Assembly: GCA_021399435.1 (NCBI GenBank)
Contig: JAJTUP010000180.1
Coordinates: 1-40,997 of the forward strand
Direction: 5' to 3'
Source: Diaporthe sp. PMI_573
Lineage: Eukaryota; Ascomycota; Sordariomycetes; Diaporthales; Diaporthaceae
Length of the DNA: 40,997 nucleotides
The notes under the pieces: generated by a model
Databases searched by the model: none
Told to the model about the DNA's origin: nothing
The model's input: the letters and a program-made list of their open reading frames with translations, nothing else
Shown: positions 1-11,614 of the stretch, piece after piece
Layout of the letters: each line of letters opens with the position of its first letter
How positions within the stretch are numbered: the stretch's first letter is position 1
Made by a program: the position numbers and the translations under genes

Positions 1-145
1 GTACGGTAGGTACTGTAGGTACTGCAGGTAGGTACTGTAGGCAGGTACAGTAGGTGCACAACAGTAGCACCGTTACGTGCGGCAGGCCAGTCAGTCAGTC
101 AGAATGCCTGTCTGCAGACACTACCTACCTACCTACCTCTCCGCC
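1..145. repeat. GTAGGTAC / TACC short repeats
   Basis: The first 60 bases are imperfect copies of GTAGGTACTG and GGTAGGTACT, and bases 121-137 are a TACC run. Similar GGTACC-rich words recur near 8.86, 9.09 and 20.03 kb, so this looks like a dispersed simple-repeat family of intergenic DNA. It lies in the upstream region of the RING gene; no function is inferred. Confidence 0.6.
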
Positions 146-509
146 CCCCAAAAACGGGGCTTGGCGCCTGCCCTGTCGTCCGATTACATCGACTCGCCGG
201 ATCTACACCCTCTGGCCCTCCTTTGCCCTCCCTCTTTCTCGACACCTGCAAACACCTAGACCTCGACGATCTCTACATTGTGTATAATTCTCCCCGGCCC
301 GCCTCTTTGCGCGGCCGTCGTGTTCATAGACCTTCGCGAATGATTTGCGCGCGCGTTGACTTGCAAGACACGGTCCCCCCCGCGGCTGTTTTGTCTGCCA
401 GCCCGAGGCCGGCCCAGGTCGGCGCTTCATAGCCCAGCAGCAATCCTCCGCCTCACTTGAATCCATCACGCGACAACACAATCGCTCTGTTGCCTCTTCT
501 TCCCGTGTC

Positions 510-538
510 CCTCTCCTCTCCTCTCCTCTCCTCTCCTC
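510..538. repeat. TCCTC pentanucleotide microsatellite in 5' leader
   Basis: About five to six tandem CTCCT/TCCTC units lie 60-90 bases before the start codon of the RING gene. Pyrimidine-rich leaders are common before ascomycete start codons, so this may be part of the transcribed 5' UTR. Confidence 0.65.
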
Positions 539-598
539 AACCCCCCAACCTCCAACGGACAACACCCAGTGCCGCCCGTGGCTTTGTTGTCCTTCGAA

Positions 599-3285
599 AT
601 GCGGCCCCCGAGAATAGCCATTCTCGTCCTCTTCCTCGCCGCCTCCCTCTTCCTCTTCTGCCGCTCCGTCGTCTCACTGAGGGATGCCAACCAGTCGCCC
701 GCCGCGCCCCTGAGCCCACACGGGACCGCAGCACCATTCCGGTCCTTCCTCTCTTTTACGGCGCCTTTCACCCTCTTCCCGCCAAATGCCGCCATCTCCC
801 TCACCGACGATAACAGCACCTTCTTCCCTGCACGACCCGCCGCCTTCGGCCCTCCCCTTCCCGCCAAGGGCTTGAGCGGCCAGCTGTGGATCGGGAGCGG
901 TTTCGCCGACGAGAACCTCCCCGACGGCGAGGGAGAGGGCGAGCTGGGCTGCAGTGACTTGCCAGGCTATGGCGATGGGACAGCCATCATAGGCCTGAAG
1001 GGAACAACCGTTGGCATGAGCGCAAAGGCGAAAGCCGCCACCGCTGCTGGGCAGGGCGAGAAATCAAAGAGGTCGAACCTGCCAAAGGGTCCTGCGGTTG
1101 ACCCTGCAGCAGTCATCGACACCAAGGAAAAGGACAGGACAGGCCCCGTCGACGACGGCACCGATGACTACCTACACCAGGCGCTCGCATCCAAGGCTCC
1201 CGGCTACGAGATGACCACGGTGACGTCGAGTCATGCCGACATACAGTCAATTCAAGAGACGGCAGAGATCACCGGAAAGGTGGTTCTGCTCAGCCGCGGG
1301 GGATGTGGCTTCTTGGAAAAGGTCAAATGGGCCCAGCGGCGAGGCGCCGTCGGCGTCATTGTTGGAGACAACCAGAAGGGCAGCCCGCTCATTCAAATGT
1401 TCGCGCGAGGAGACACATCCAACGTCACAATCCCCGCCATCTTCACTTCCCGGACGACAGCCCACCTCCTCTCGTCTCTGATGCAACCTGGGAGCTTCAT
1501 CGAGGACGTCTTTGACGAGAATGGCAACCCGGCGCTGAAGGTGCAGCAGTCGGACAAGCTGCGGAAGAACAAGGCCAAGACCCAGTCCACAACTGCTCAA
1601 GAAGCAACCAGACCTATGGCCGAGGCTAAGTCTGCGAAGTCGAAGGTGACGAGGAAAGAGTCCTCGACCGCTGCGGACGACTCCCTCCGCAGAGCACAAC
1701 CGTCGAGGAGCTGGATGGCACGCTTATTCGGAGGTAGCAGCGGGCCCAACACCGCGACCGAGCGAAGCCGGCCCCCGAGCAGTGGCCAACATGATTGGGT
1801 ACTCGTTGACGATTGGAATGACGAAAAGGACAAGGTGATTCGCAGCAGCTTGGAGAAGGCCTCGAGGAAGGACAAGGCTGCTGCGGCTCCGGCACAAAAG
1901 AGCTCAGGAGATGGGTTCCAGATCGGCGTGCAAGACTGGCGTGACCCTGACTTGGTGGACGTTTCCGGGACAGTGGCGGACGCGGACAAGACTGCGGCTA
2001 GAGGGAAGGACACGACCATCAGAGGCAAGGATGTGACCGGAGAGTCGGAAGTGGCATGGAGCTCTGGAAAGGCATCAGACAAGAAGTCCGCACCGTCGAA
2101 GGACGCGAACGGGCCAAAGGGTGGCAGTATCACTCCTGGAAGTGGCCAGTACCCTCCCACCTCCTCGTCCAAAGACAGGCAAACTGCATCGTCCAGGACA
2201 GGAAAGCATCAGGGCAGCTCATCAGGCCTGATGTCCAAGCTGTTCGGCGACGACGACGGGGCAGATTTCACCCAGTCAAACCCCCCACCAAAGCCGATCA
2301 ACACGCCACTGACCAAGGAACCAACATCCAAGGAGCCTGTCCATGAGGGCTTGTGGGTAACCATCACGCCTACCGGCAGCACTGCGCCTTTCTTCGACAC
2401 CCTCCTGGTCTTGGTTGTCAGCCCGCTAATCACGTTGACCGTCGTCTACGCGCTCCTCATATTACGGGCTAAGATCCGAAGGCGGAGGTGGCGCGCTCCC
2501 AAGTCCGTGGTTGAGCGGTTACCCGTCCGTACATATCACACCGTCGCATCAACTACGCCCAGTCAGACGCCACGGCTGCCATCACCCACAAGCTCATCGC
2601 CGACGACACCTCTGCTGCAGAGCTCATCTCGCCCTAGACCACGCTCGCGGACTACTACTGGTGTTCCGGAGGCTGACGATCTGTTGCGCGTTGACTCTCC
2701 GCTACAGCAATCACGGTCCCCATCACGTGCATCACCGCCCCATGAGAAGGAGAGCCAGTGGAAGAAGTACATGGGTCGACAGGTTGAATGCGTGGTCTGC
2801 TTGGAAGAATATGTCGATGGTGTCAGCCGTGTCATGAGCCTGCCTTGCGGTCATGAATTCCACGCCGAGTGCATGTAAGTCCACAGCCAAGCTCACATGT
2901 GCCTTTCAGGAATATATCGCTAACATGGGTTATCGACAGAACCCCCTGGCTGACAACCCGACGGCGCACCTGTCCCATCTGCAAAGGCGACGTCGTTCGA
3001 TCGCTTGCACGCGGATCGCCATCCAGTCCCAGATATGAAGCATACCACGACGATAGCGACGAAGAGGACGACGCCGAGCCAGAGGCCTCAGGTTCGGGGA
3101 TAAGGTCACCGAGTGCCCAGGATGCGGATGTCGAAGAGGGCATCTTGTCGCCCGCACCGCGTAACATTGCTCGTAGGACTGGAAGAGCGGACGGCTTTCT
3201 TGGTTTGTTATCCAGCAGCTTTGGCACAAACGCTTCTGCATCATCCTCGCGGTCTAGGGTCCCGGACGAGGACCGTGACCGGTGA
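599..3285 (+). CDS. PA domain / transmembrane / RING-H2 E3 ubiquitin ligase
   Basis: Two exons, 599-2874 and 2940-3285 (873 aa). The 65-base intron starts GTAAGT, has a GCTAAC branch site and ends CAG; splicing makes the split codon Ile759 and joins the RING. Residues 1-25 are a signal peptide. A PA (protease-associated) domain lies at about 195-300, followed by a long Ser/Lys-rich luminal region, one membrane span at about 598-623 with a basic stop-transfer (KIRRRRWR), then a cytosolic RING-H2: C731-x2-C734-x15-C750-x-H752-x2-H755-x2-C758-x11-C770-x2-C773. This is the RNF13/GRAIL-type PA-TM-RING layout, whose members are endomembrane ubiquitin ligases (family knowledge). The C-terminal tail is acidic, then Ser-rich. 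The start is the first in-frame ATG and gives a good signal peptide. The substrate is unknown. Confidence 0.9.
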
Positions 3286-5758
3286 CGAACTCAATAGTAT
3301 CCGGCCGCGGGATGCTTCAGGAGAATGCATTCTTGCTGGCATATGGACACTCAGAAGTTCGAGAGGTGCGCACGGTGGAGAAAAACCCTCTGCCCTTAAT
3401 GGCCTGTCACCAAACTTTGATTTCCGCTTTTAGCGCACGCATACTTGTTGTCAATTTGGGACGGGCGGCATGTTCCAACTCGATACCCACACACTCGCTC
3501 AGATACCACTCACATCAGTCTTTTGTTTTCCCCTCTTCCTTGTTTACCCCCCCCCCCCCCGCCTTCTGTCTCTACATCATCGACTCGTTTGGCGTTGCGT
3601 TGACTGTTTGTTTGATCATCACTTGTTTTTGGGTCACGGCGCAGGAGGAAATGGACATGGTACGAAAGGAGCATAAGGTCAAGGGCAGGCACGCATTCCA
3701 TTCATCCCACGTAGTGCGAGGGATGCTTCACCACTTGGAGTGGTATGTTTGCGCTTAGATGTCACTGAGGCTTAGACGCACGCAGCACAGCGAAACGGAG
3801 TGCTTCCTTCCGCGTTCATATCTGATGAAAGAGAGAAGCGGGGAGCAGGGGCGTGTGGTGGCTTCAACTATACCCAGAGGAAGCACTGGGGTAGTGGTTG
3901 TAAATCCTTTCATGGTTACACTTAAAGTATTGCGAATGGACCCTGTCAGGTCTGACTGGGGTTGGACGGGGTCGGAGTTAGACTGGACTGGACTGGATTG
4001 GAAATAATAAACCGTTTCAGAAACTCCTGACAAGTTGAATTCTATCCAACGACTACTTTGACCTCCTCACTCGCATCCACGGACTGTTCCTCTGTGCGGT
4101 TTTGGTTCTGTTTTTAGGTCGTCGGAAAAAGGCCGTGATCTGATTCACATCATCGCCAGGTGATGAAAGTTGTTGTGGCCACGGAGTACGGCAGCGCCGA
4201 TGCTTTTGCCGATACAGGAGGAGTCTGCCCCCCCCCCTCCCCCGACAGAGCATGCCTGTATCTTCAATGCAGCAGCCGACACCACGAACAGCTGCGACTA
4301 CCCTCGTGCCTGTGTCATGGGCGAATTTGGGGGAGGAGCTGGGGAGGGCTCGGGCGAAGCAGGCCGAGAGTTGGAGTCGAAGCAAGACATCGCCAGGTTT
4401 TATTGGTGTTTCCCCTGCTTTTTGTGTGTGTTCTTTCCACCCCTCCGGTTGTTCAAGCTTCAGCTTGATGATGTTTTGCCTCGAATTCGGATGCTGATCG
4501 ACTCGCGATGGTGAAGGTGTGAGAACGGACAACGAGATGGGCGTGTCCAACTCCCAATAAGGTCAAGAATGGGTGAGCTTTTGCTGTGTTCCGCTTTTCA
4601 GGGGCTTATCGCGTAACGCCTCTGATTTGATTTTCGGCCTCACGGTTCACGATGTAAAAGCTGACCGACGAGCTTTTGTGCCCCCCTTTCTCACCCTCGT
4701 CCCGCTCGGGCGGCTGGGTGTTGATCCATGGGAGGCAAGGGATGGCCAGCAATAGCGTAAATCACTACCGCGAGGTTTCACTCTGGATGATTCCATAGGT
4801 CAGTCGCGTTCTTGGAATCAGGGAGGGAGAAGGCAAGTAATCGATAAGGCGCGATTGGGCGTAGAGGGACGGTCACCGCGGAGGAGGGCTCGAGGGACCA
4901 CCCACTCTGGATTGCTTGACTCTAGAAGGGGCCTCCCAGTCCGACTCTCTAGGTCAATGAGCAACGAGTTGCCTGTCCGGGGATGATGGTACTGCGCCGT
5001 GGCTGTGGGCAGAATGGCCATATGACATAATCAGGCTTGTGGCGAGGAAGCGGGCGTGAATTTTGGGCAGCTTAAGGTCTTCAGTGCCGAGAGACCAACC
5101 AACTTCACATCTTGGGAATGATCGTGGTGATAGCCCACACGTCCGGTAGCAGAGGCGGGTGATAAACGGCATCGTAACTGACCCGCCGTATTTAAGGATG
5201 GGTGCAAGTATCATACAGGAGGTTAGAACACAAAAACCTCTCGCCTCGTACCCACTTCACTTGGCCTCAATATCGAAGCATTAAAGCATTCCAACATGCC
5301 GCAACCATGCCAAAGAAACTGGCAATGCTCTCCAGTGCCTCGCACAGGCTGACACGCGGCTCCTCGTTCTCTTTGCATGAAGACAAACCAACGCATTGTC
5401 AATGTCAAAGAATAACAGGGCTGGGGTAATTGCCGGACATCAAACTTTTCTTAATCTGTGGACCTTCAAATTAACGGTGACCTGCATTCAACGGCTTCCG
5501 TGATGCAAGACGTCCGTCCTCGGATCTGCGGCTCTTAAGGCCCCTGCTTTTCACTGCGGACTCTGTTGCTATCATCCTCGGAAACAACTGAAAGGGTGTA
5601 GTGGGCGTTACAAACGATAGTTTTACACCATTTCCATTTCGCAGCTGGCCCTCAACGTCGAAGCCATCGTGCTGTTACTCGCTGGCCTAGTACCAGCTAG
5701 AGTCGAGGTGATCATTCCCATGGTGCTGGCGAAGATCGAGTGCGGCTTGAAACACATC
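3286..5758. other. 2.5 kb convergent intergenic region, no gene seen
   Basis: This lies between the 3' ends of the RING gene and the Myb gene. It contains a C14 run (3547-3560), a second C run near 4230 and TGGACTGGACTGGA repeats near 3978-4001. Open frames of up to 165 codons occur on both strands, but none has a recognisable domain, a convincing start or splice-linked partners. The first few hundred bases are probably 3' UTR of the RING gene. Confidence 0.55.
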
Positions 5759-8587
5759 CTATGAGATCACGGCGTTGCTCGGACCTGCCTCAGAAAGAGC
5801 ACCGTCAATGATGGCATCATTAGGAGCAGCAGAGAGCGGGTCCTGAGACTCGACGTTGCCGAGAGACTCGCTGGGAGCAGTACCAGGAATTCCTCCTTGT
5901 GCCAGCATCGGAGCCGTGGGCGCTCCGCCTCCAATGGGGGCCTCGGGTTGCATTTGAGCCTCTTGGAGGGCTCGGAGATTAGCACCATCGACAGCGTCCG
6001 CGGCGATACTCTGGTAATCTTGCGGCGCGGGCGCCTCATTAGCTGCTTGCCTCTGGTGAGCCGCAGGATCATAAAGTGTGTTGCGTGGTGGGCCCTGTTC
6101 GGGGTCGTTATCTTCTTCCCTCCGCTCAGGGTTCCTCCCAGCAGCAATGACCATATCCTTCTCCTTCCTGCCCAATACAACAAGATCAAACCCGGGCGGA
6201 AGATGCGAATCGGTTCTGCATAGCCTGAGTTAATCTCATGTGTTAGAGCACAGGGTGAGGGGCGGCAACTTACTTCAAGATGTCGACTTTGACGAGGCGA
6301 GCCTTGTCACGCAAGCCTTGCTGATCACGCTCTGGGACATTAAAGGGAATGTGGTCTTCCTTGATGGCCCTCTCAATGGTGCTCCACTTCGCCTTGTACA
6401 CATTTACTGCTCGAACAAGTTGCTGGGTATCGTGTGCTGTCCACGGCCGCCTCTGCTTAGGCTGCGCCGGTTTTCGGTTGGCCTTTGAGATGAGTTGAGA
6501 CGCCCGCGACATAGCTACGACATCGATGAGCCCGTCTATTGGCTGGGGCATTGCAGAGGACGGAGGAATCGCCCCGCCTGCGTTTTGGCGAGGACGAGGA
6601 GGAGGAGGCATGGCAGCGGCGTCGGCACGGGCTCGCTTGCTTGCAGGGTCTTCTTCGACACCGCTCTTTCGACCTCGTTTACGAGCTCGTCTTGTAGCGT
6701 CGGCGGCGGCAGCTGCATACATAGAGCCATCGTTGCCCCTAATTGCAGCTTGACTAAGGTCACGAGCCCTTTGGGCAGCGAAATTGTCAGTACTAGTTGT
6801 GCTGAAACTGGCGGATGAGGGCGCAGGAGACGCATGATTATCTGAGAAATTAAAGAGTTGCTCTCCGACAGAGGCATTCCTCATGTGATGGCGGATGCGC
6901 TCAATGCCGGCCAAATGAAATCTCAACGTAAGAGTCAGTCTCGCTGGAAACCAACCCAGGGATGTGTGAAAGGCGGGTGATTTGGATGGAACAGTCAACT
7001 TACTTTCCTATGTGCGCAGCCCTCATGTCCTGCTGTAATTGTTCTTCGACAGAGTAGGATCCGTCGCCGTTCAGGGCCAGAGGCTGAGTGGGTGGCCTGA
7101 TATTGGCCTCGAACGACTTGATCCATTCCTTTAGCCCACCCAAGAAGGGTTGGAATGGGTATTCTTGGTCTAGTTTACTGACGATGGCATTTGCATCCAT
7201 CTCCGTGATCATTGCGCGGAACCCGTCGATTGCTTCACGGTACTTTTGCGCGTCGGCATCGTAGATGTCGAAACCGGGGAAGGCTCTCAGGTGCGACTCT
7301 TGAATGATTCCGTTGATCGAGTCCTCATCCACGCCCTCATCGTCGATACCAAGAAAAACGCGAGCAAAGAGCCGAGACGGATGGGCGTTCTGCACCCCGC
7401 GAAGGGTCTCAATGTAACGTTGAGTGCGGATGTGGAAGGCCTGCCTCAGCATTTCATCATCGGGTACTGAGGCATCCAAGCCTTGCCTGCCTCCAGGCAT
7501 GAACGCCTCAGGAAATTGGCCATCAACATTCTCAAGCCACGGCAGACGCTCGAGAACCAGAGCCTCGTCTTCCTCCAGTTCATGGATCCTGCTCAGCAGC
7601 TGTGCAAGGTTGGCGGTTGCAACGGCCTTGACCATCCTTGGCCAGAAGGGGGATTCCTCAGCCTTTGTCTTGTCCGAGACAACATTGATGTCGATGAAAT
7701 TGTCGGATTCCTCGTAGATTTTGTAGTAGTTCTTGAAGATGTCCTTGTGAGCCTTGAGCTCAACTTTCCATGGCTCATCCCTCTCGGCACCCTCAAGAGC
7801 GAGGTGGGTCAGCATGTCCGTGGAAGCGGAGAAGAGCCCATCGACAAACTTGTTCATCAAGTTGACTCGGGCATCACCGGTCCTGGGCGTGGAAACAGGA
7901 GTGCCTTCGGGAGGGTGGTCATATGTGACAGCCGAGTTCACCTGGTGCGGCGTCATGGGTTCTTCTAGTCATAGTCAGCAAATGAGCACGAGGAAAACCA
8001 TGTAGAAGCTCGTGTTCACCTCTCGCATCAGACTGTGTTGCTGGCAAGGAGGCGGATGTGCCAGTGCTGTGTGCAGACTGTACACTGGCTGGCATGGTCG
8101 CGCGTGAGACACGGCGCGTCGCTCGACGCGCATATTGCTCACCTGGGGCTCTGCCTGTGCCGCGACCAGCCCCAGAGCTTGGAGGAGGCATGGAAGATTC
8201 TGGAGCAGCAGAGGAGGAGGAGTCGTCGACGTTGTTGTTGTCATCATCATTATCACCAGGAGAGGCATTTAGAGAGGCATCGGTATCATGGACGGCGTCA
8301 TCATCATCATCGGCAGCAGCAGCGGCGGCGGCAGCAGCGGCAGCAGCAGCAGCAGCAGCAGCAGTGATGACGGGCTCGGGCTCAGACGCAGGCTCTTCGG
8401 GGGCGGGCTGGCCGGCGGCTTGTTGTGCTGCCTCCATCTGAGCAGCAATACGCGTGCTCTGTCTACCGGGAGCAGCGGAGCTGGCGGGAGCAGCGCGCCA
8501 TCCTCTCGCAGAATAGCTCTGTCTACCGGGAGCAGCGTAGCTGGCGGGAGCAGCGCGCCCTCCTCTCGCAGAATAGCGTGGAGGCAT
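5759..8587 (-). CDS. TRF-like/Myb telobox protein (Taz1/Tbf1-type telomere-repeat binding factor)
   Basis: Four exons on the minus strand: 8587-8020, 7964-7004, 6921-6274, 6224-5759 (880 aa). All three introns (55, 82, 49 bases) start GTGAAC or GTAAGT and end AG, and all phases close exactly. Residues 1-190 are low complexity: two 20-aa Arg/Ala/Ser repeats, a poly-Ala run, then acidic Asp/Asn/Ser stretches. Residues about 220-480 form a helical region that I read as the fungal TRF-homology (dimerisation) domain. A basic KRGRKS nuclear-localisation-type stretch precedes the Myb domain at 667-726, which starts RRPW and ends with the telobox-like GLRDKARLVK, close to Tbf1. The last 155 residues are disordered. 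The family binds TTAGGG repeats at telomeres or promoters as dimers (family knowledge). The choice between Taz1 and Tbf1 orthology is not settled here. Confidence 0.85.
8300..8362. repeat. Trinucleotide repeat coding for poly-Asp and poly-Ala
   Basis: Mixed CAT/CAG/CGG triplets here are read on the minus strand as a short Asp run preceded by about 20 alanines in the Myb protein. A pure CAG run (8341-8362 region) is the part most likely to vary in length between strains. It stays in frame. Confidence 0.8.
8461..8580. repeat. 60-bp exact-phase tandem duplication in the N-terminus of the Myb gene
   Basis: Bases 8461-8520 and 8521-8580 are near-identical 60-mers that differ at only a few positions (for example GCGGAG/GCGTAG and CCATCC/CCCTCC). 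They encode two 20-residue Arg/Ala/Ser/Gly-rich units at the extreme N-terminus. The length is a multiple of three, so the frame is kept. Confidence 0.95.
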
Positions 8588-9968
8588 ACTGCCAATCGGC
8601 CTCCAAAACACCGTGGAACCTGGAGATGAGAGTTCAATATCTCTGATGAGAGATGCTCGCGATGGAGTTTCTGGTCGCGGGGAGGGTTAAGACAGAAAAT
8701 AGAGGGATAGGGGTTTTCAGGGTTTGAGGGGAGAGAGTGTGGGAGTGGGAGTGGGAGTGCGAGTGGGAGAGGGAGAGGGAAGGGCGCAGTGGGAAAAACC
8801 AGGTGCGCAGCGAGGAAACAGGGATGTGTGCCAGTTCGATTTGGCCCCCCCCCTCCCTAGGTACCTAGGTACCTAGGTGGGTTAAGAGCAAAGGTGCCCC
8901 CCCCGGCCTGGCGTGCTGCAAACCCAGTCCTCAACGGACGGGATTGATTTGCTTTAAGCAGTTACACAAACAGCGCGTCTTTTATTCGTCAACTTGCTTA
9001 GGCAAAACAGAAACCGCGATGCTCGTATTTGCTGGCCCCCAACAGCTATTGGATTACAGAAGTAGCACCTGGGGCAGGTGCTTAGGTACCTACCTAGGTA
9101 CCCAGGTACCCAGTAGCCACCGGTGCAGCGCGACGAGTCCCATGGTTAAGAAAATAGAGGCGTTCAAACCCTACCGACTCCACGCGAAGGTGCACATTGG
9201 TCGGGAAATTTGGTCCCCGAGTTTCTTCTTGCTTGGGACAACCTGCTACGATATAAACTGTCATGGGACGGTTCGCTCGTGGGTTCCATTCCTGGACGCT
9301 GTAGATACCAGGCTTTCCGCGTGGCCACAAGCCTGGAAGCAGAGCTCGAGTGCACAGTAGAGGTGTAGATACTGGTGCACAGAGCCAAGGCCTGACCCTG
9401 CCCCCTATCCACATCAGGACAAGGCAAGGCCCAGGGCAGGTCGTGTCTCCGTGTGCAGATCTCTACGGTTACGTAGATCCCTGTACTGAGCCCCGTCGTT
9501 TGGCAAAGCGTGGCTTCAGTAATATTGGCTGCATTGCACTATTGTCATCAGAGTGTGTTACTCCAGCAGCATGGTAATCCGGTATGCTGCATTTCCCTGC
9601 ATGCTCACTCATCCAGGCCACTTGACCATTGCCGTTCCCCCCCCCCCAAAAAAAAGAAAGAAAAAAAAAAGAGGTCATCGTTTCCTTAGCGTTTCCTTCT
9701 GTCAGCCCTGTCTTTACCTTCAAACTCCCCGTCGCCTTCTCGAACCCAGGCCCTGTCGACAGCCAGTAGAAAGCTGTCTGGCTTCGTGGTCTGCCGGCCA
9801 AACCTGACTCTCAGGAGGCCAAAGTGCAGGACGTGTCAGAGATTCGTCCCGCCTCACCACCTTCGTCCCTCGACATTAATATTCATCCTCGTCGGATCCG
9901 ACAGCAAACCACGACCTGACCGTCCGCTGCCCCTTGAACACCTGTTTCTCACCCTCACTGCGACCAAT
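8588..9968. promoter_or_regulatory. Shared divergent upstream region of the Myb and Gdt1 genes
   Basis: 1.38 kb between two divergent start codons. It holds GGGAGT/GGGAGA tandem repeats (about 8735-8782), two clusters of TACCTAGGTA palindromes (8858-8880, 9083-9111), C runs near 8846 and 8896, and an A-rich run at 9650-9670. No coding region is seen. Bidirectional promoter function is inferred only from gene orientation. Confidence 0.6.
8858..8880. repeat. TACCTAGG palindromic array
   Basis: Three overlapping GGTACCTAGGTACC words form a perfect palindrome. A second copy with TACCTACCTAGGTACCCAGG lies at 9083-9111, and a single degenerate one at about 20029-20048. See findings. Confidence 0.85.
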
Positions 9969-11614
9969 ATGAGGATCCGACAGCGAAGGGCGCCCCTGGG
10001 CCTTCTGCTCCTGTCCTCCCTCGCCGTCGCCAGCGCCGTAGCCTCGTCCTCGGACTCGGTGCCTCTCAATCCAGCCACGGGATCATCGTCGAAGATAGGG
10101 ACCAAGGATGCACCCGTGGACGGCAAGGACGGCCGACCTCACGAAGGCCCCTTCGTTGAAGTCGAGCACCTGACCTCTGGCAGCGACCTCAAGAAGTTGC
10201 CGCCCCTCGAGGGCCGCCCCGCCGACCCTACTATCGTCGACGGTGTCAAGATCCCACAGACCAATGACGGCGTTATGAACGACCCGGACCGGTCTCAGGC
10301 TAAAGAGGGAACCACCGGCACGTCTGGCGGCGTGAGCGAGAAGGACCAGGCACGCAAGGCGAAGGAGGGCGCGACTGGGGAGAAGGCAGAGAACAGGCCA
10401 GAGTCGCCAAAAGAGGCGCCCCCACTGCCACACAGCGAGCAAGAGAAGATACTGAGCAAACCGGACGGCAAGTCAGAGGACTTCTCCGGATTCGAGGTGC
10501 GTGCGAACCTGCATTGGTCCCTACATGCTATGCTGTATTCGAACGTGCTGACAGTGGCCTTTTCCAGAAACCTTCGGACCTCCCTGGCAAGACCTCCGAA
10601 CAGGCACTTCCTTTACCCGACTCTGCGAACAAGAACCACCTCGACGTCTCTACTTCAACTGGCACGTCCTCGAGCAAGCTGCCCGTCGATGACCCCGAAG
10701 GCATAATCCAGCCGTTCCACTCCTTCCTCCTCTCCTACACCATGATCCTCGTCTCCGAGATAGGTGACAAGACCTTCCTCGTCGCCGCCCTCATGGCCAT
10801 GAAGCATGACCGCCTCGTGGTCTTCTCCGCCGCCTTCAGCGCGCTGATCACCATGACCATCCTGTCCGCGGTCCTGGGTCACGCCGTGCCTACGCTCATC
10901 CCTAAGAAGGTGACTAGCTTCCTGGCCGCAGGGCTGTTCCTCGTGTTTGGTGCGCGCATGCTGAAGGAGGGCCTGGCCATGAGCCCGGACGAGGGCGTGA
11001 CAGCCGAGATGGCGGAGGTGGAGCTCGAGCTCGAGGAGAAGGAGACCCTGGCGCGCAAGGCCGGCAGGAGGCGGTCCTCCATATCACCCTACGCCCTCGA
11101 GATGGGCCTGAACAGGACGCACACACGCAAGTCGCGCTCCCAGTCACGGTTCCCGACGCCGCCGCGCAGCCCATCCGCATCGCCTGAGAGGAGCCCGAGC
11201 CCCCGGCGGGGCGCCTTCGGGGCGGTCTTTGACGGCGCGAGCAACCTCTTCTCGCTGCTCCTGAGCCCCGCGTGGGTGCAAACCTTTGTCATGACTTTCC
11301 TGGGCGAATGGGGCGACCGCAGCCAGATCGCGACGATCGCCATGGCGGCGGGCCAGGACTACTGGTGGGTCACACTGGGAGCCGTGCTTGGTCATGCGTG
11401 CTGTACTGGTGTCGCGGTCATTGGCGGCCGTGCCATCGCTGGCAAGGTGTCTCTCCGAGTCGTGACGGTGGGAGGAAGTGTGGCATTCTTGGTAAGTCCG
11501 TCTCATGGTGTTGTCCCTGGATATCGTACTTCGCCGTACCGGTCCGTCGCATATGTACTAATTCGGCCCCAGATTTTCGGCGTCATTTACTTGGTGGAAG
11601 CTTTGTGGGCCTAA
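9969..11614 (+). CDS. Gdt1/TMEM165 family (UPF0016) Ca2+/Mn2+:H+ transporter
   Basis: Three exons: 9969-10496, 10568-11491, 11573-11614 (497 aa). Both introns (71 and 81 bases) are phase 0 GT-AG; the second has a TACTAAT branch site. Residues 1-25 are a signal peptide, then about 185 residues of polar, Lys/Glu/Pro-rich linker. The two hallmark motifs of the family are E240-IGDKT and E423-WGDRS, each opening a three-helix repeat; the acidic residues bind the cation. Between the repeats is a cytosolic loop with an acidic helix (ELELEEKE) and an RS/SP-rich stretch (RSPSASPERSPSPRR). The last exon supplies only 13 residues that finish the sixth helix. Family members act in the Golgi or vacuole in Mn2+ and Ca2+ homeostasis and glycosylation. 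The protein is much longer than yeast Gdt1 (about 280 aa) because of the N-terminal linker and the loop. Confidence 0.92.

Noticed and set aside
203..867. Minus-strand open frames opposite the start of the RING gene
   Set aside because: They are antisense to a convincing signal peptide and leader and show only Arg/Gly-rich composition from GC-rich DNA.
3282..3758. 158-codon open frame on the plus strand after the RING gene
   Set aside because: It overlaps the end of the RING frame, contains a C14 run, has no domain, and ends in low-information sequence. It is best read as 3' UTR and intergenic DNA.
4053..4550. 165-codon minus-strand open frame
   Set aside because: No ATG near its 5' end, Arg/Pro-rich composition expected of a GC-rich reverse frame, no motif, and no splice signals linking it to anything.
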